NCBI GenBank assembly: GCA_911728455.2
Contig: OU452222.1
Span: 2,857,592-2,921,591, forward strand
Direction of reading: 5' to 3'
Length of the DNA stretch: 64,000 nucleotides
Source of the DNA: Marthasterias glacialis
Taxonomy: Eukaryota > Echinodermata > Asteroidea > Forcipulatida > Asteriidae
The number at the start of each line of letters is the position of its first letter. The stretch's first letter is position 1. Below are positions 63,441 to 64,000 of this stretch, in pieces. Position numbers and translations under genes: made by a program. Under the pieces are notes generated by a model. It did not search any database. It worked only from the letters and a program-made list of their open reading frames with translations, and was not told the origin of the DNA.

Positions 63441-64000
63441 CCAGGGACCGCGGAGTGAGGACACCCCGAGGATGTCCAGTGCATACGGCCATGCTGTATG
63501 TACGTCAACAATAGCCAAGGCCGCTACGTGTGTGCTGGACCGCAGCCAGCAAAAAAAAAAAAAACGCCGAAAAAAGAAGTCGGCAGCGCCAAGGCCAATA
63601 ACTCCACAAATAATGGGGCTAGAGGGAATTTTCTTGTACCTGCAGTTAGCTGCCATAGTCCTGCATCCGAAAATCTGGTTTTCCCGGTCAGCCAGGGCCA
63701 TCTTCCGCCTTAAAACGACCAGGGAGCGGGGCTGCTCCGAATGTGCTTCAAACGCATGTCTAATGGCACTTTTGTACACAAAGCTGTAACAGAGTGAAAA
63801 CAAGACTTAGCAACGGCTCTATCTCCCAAAGTATTGGCGGAAAACTGACAAATCTGACACTGTTGGAAAGCCCTGCTCATGGGCTTTCCGAAAATGCCGG
63901 TCTTATGGCTGCAGCATAAATAGGGAGGATGCCAGGGACCGCGGAGTGAGGACACCCCGAGGATGTCCAGTGCATACGGCCATGCTGTATGTACGTCAAC
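63441..64000 (+). repeat. Array end in window: unit 129 and partial unit 130
   Basis: Unit 129 (63441-63931, 491 bp, A14) carries common alleles. Unit 130 starts at 63932 and is cut by the window edge after the first 69 bases, inside the tacgtcaac stretch. Nothing suggests the array stops here. Confidence 0.95.

Larger units (their letters stand above)
1..64000 (+). repeat. Satellite DNA array, ~495-bp monomer, 129 full copies
   Basis: The sequence is one head-to-tail tandem array. Taking ccagggacc as the monomer start, I located 129 complete monomers and one partial monomer. Their spacing ranges from 490 to 501 bp and averages about 495.6 bp. Every monomer has the same orientation, and neighbours differ by only a few substitutions plus the length of an internal A tract. 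No stretch of unrelated sequence interrupts the array, and both window edges lie within it. The family is not one I recognise. Alternative explanations such as a gene cluster, rDNA, a CRISPR array or a tandem retroelement do not fit, because no conserved gene, spacer or terminal repeat is visible. The array as an object is certain. Its chromosomal location and host are inference. Confidence 0.99.

Noticed and set aside
1-64000. Hundreds of open reading frames of 60-200 codons on both strands
   Set aside because: They are the same few frames repeated once per monomer. They contain runs of lysine or phenylalanine from the A tract, shift frame whenever the tract length changes, and match no protein family I recognise.
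1-64000. CRISPR array
   Set aside because: The repeated unit is nearly 500 bp with no short repeats separated by unique spacers, and no cas genes are present.
1-64000. LTR element or other virus-derived fossil
   Set aside because: I see no terminal repeats bounding an internal region, no primer-binding site and no gag, pol or env likeness in any frame.
1-64000. Ribosomal DNA spacer or histone gene repeat
   Set aside because: No 18S, 28S, 5.8S or histone coding sequence occurs anywhere. The hairpin near each monomer end does not match the histone 3' stem-loop.
1-64000. Assembly artefact produced by copying one read
   Set aside because: Monomers differ by many private substitutions, small deletions and tract interruptions, and form nested higher-order repeats. 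Exact copy number in near-identical dimers may still be wrong.

Overview
The whole 64-kb window is one uninterrupted satellite DNA array. I count 129 complete head-to-tail monomers and a 69-base start of a 130th. Each is 490-501 bp long and all are in the same orientation. I see no unique sequence, no inserted transposon, no inverted monomer and no recognisable protein or RNA gene. The first base already lies inside the array and the last base is still inside it, so the true array is longer than 64 kb.

An array of this size and homogeneity points to a eukaryotic nuclear genome, from heterochromatin, a pericentromere or a sex chromosome. The monomer keeps many CpG sites, and a visible share of the differences between monomers are CpG-to-TpG or CpG-to-CpA changes. 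That suggests a genome that methylates cytosines, such as a vertebrate. I cannot name the species or match the monomer to a known satellite family.

A monomer, read from the shared ccagggacc start, contains in order: an SacII-type ccgcgg site; a small stem-loop that exists in two linked allelic forms; a second stem-loop ending in a pure A tract of about 13-24 bases; a third stem-loop just after the A tract; a PstI site; an ATG-proximal ETS/YY1-like motif on the minus strand; two further stem-loops; a strong 9-bp perfect hairpin with a 7-base loop; a second PstI site; and an ATAAATAG box. Most of the length variation comes from the A tract.

Above the monomer there is layered higher-order structure, traceable by shared private variants. 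It includes dimers of about 0.99 kb (units 4-7, 27-30, 47-50, 53-56, 97-100, 101-104), a trimer (units 38-43), a mixed tetramer/trimer (units 12-21), a 6-unit repeat (units 58-61 and 64-67), a 7-unit repeat of 3,465 bp (units 115-118 and 122-125), a segment repeated after 12-14 units (units 33-38 and 45-52), and a 15-unit shift of 7,440 bp (units 90-97 and 105-112). At least two monomers are clear chimeras, as expected from unequal crossing over. The left 21 kb lacks several alleles that are common further right, so the array is also zoned. The interest of this window lies in the evolution of the satellite and in a possible structured transcript, not in genes.
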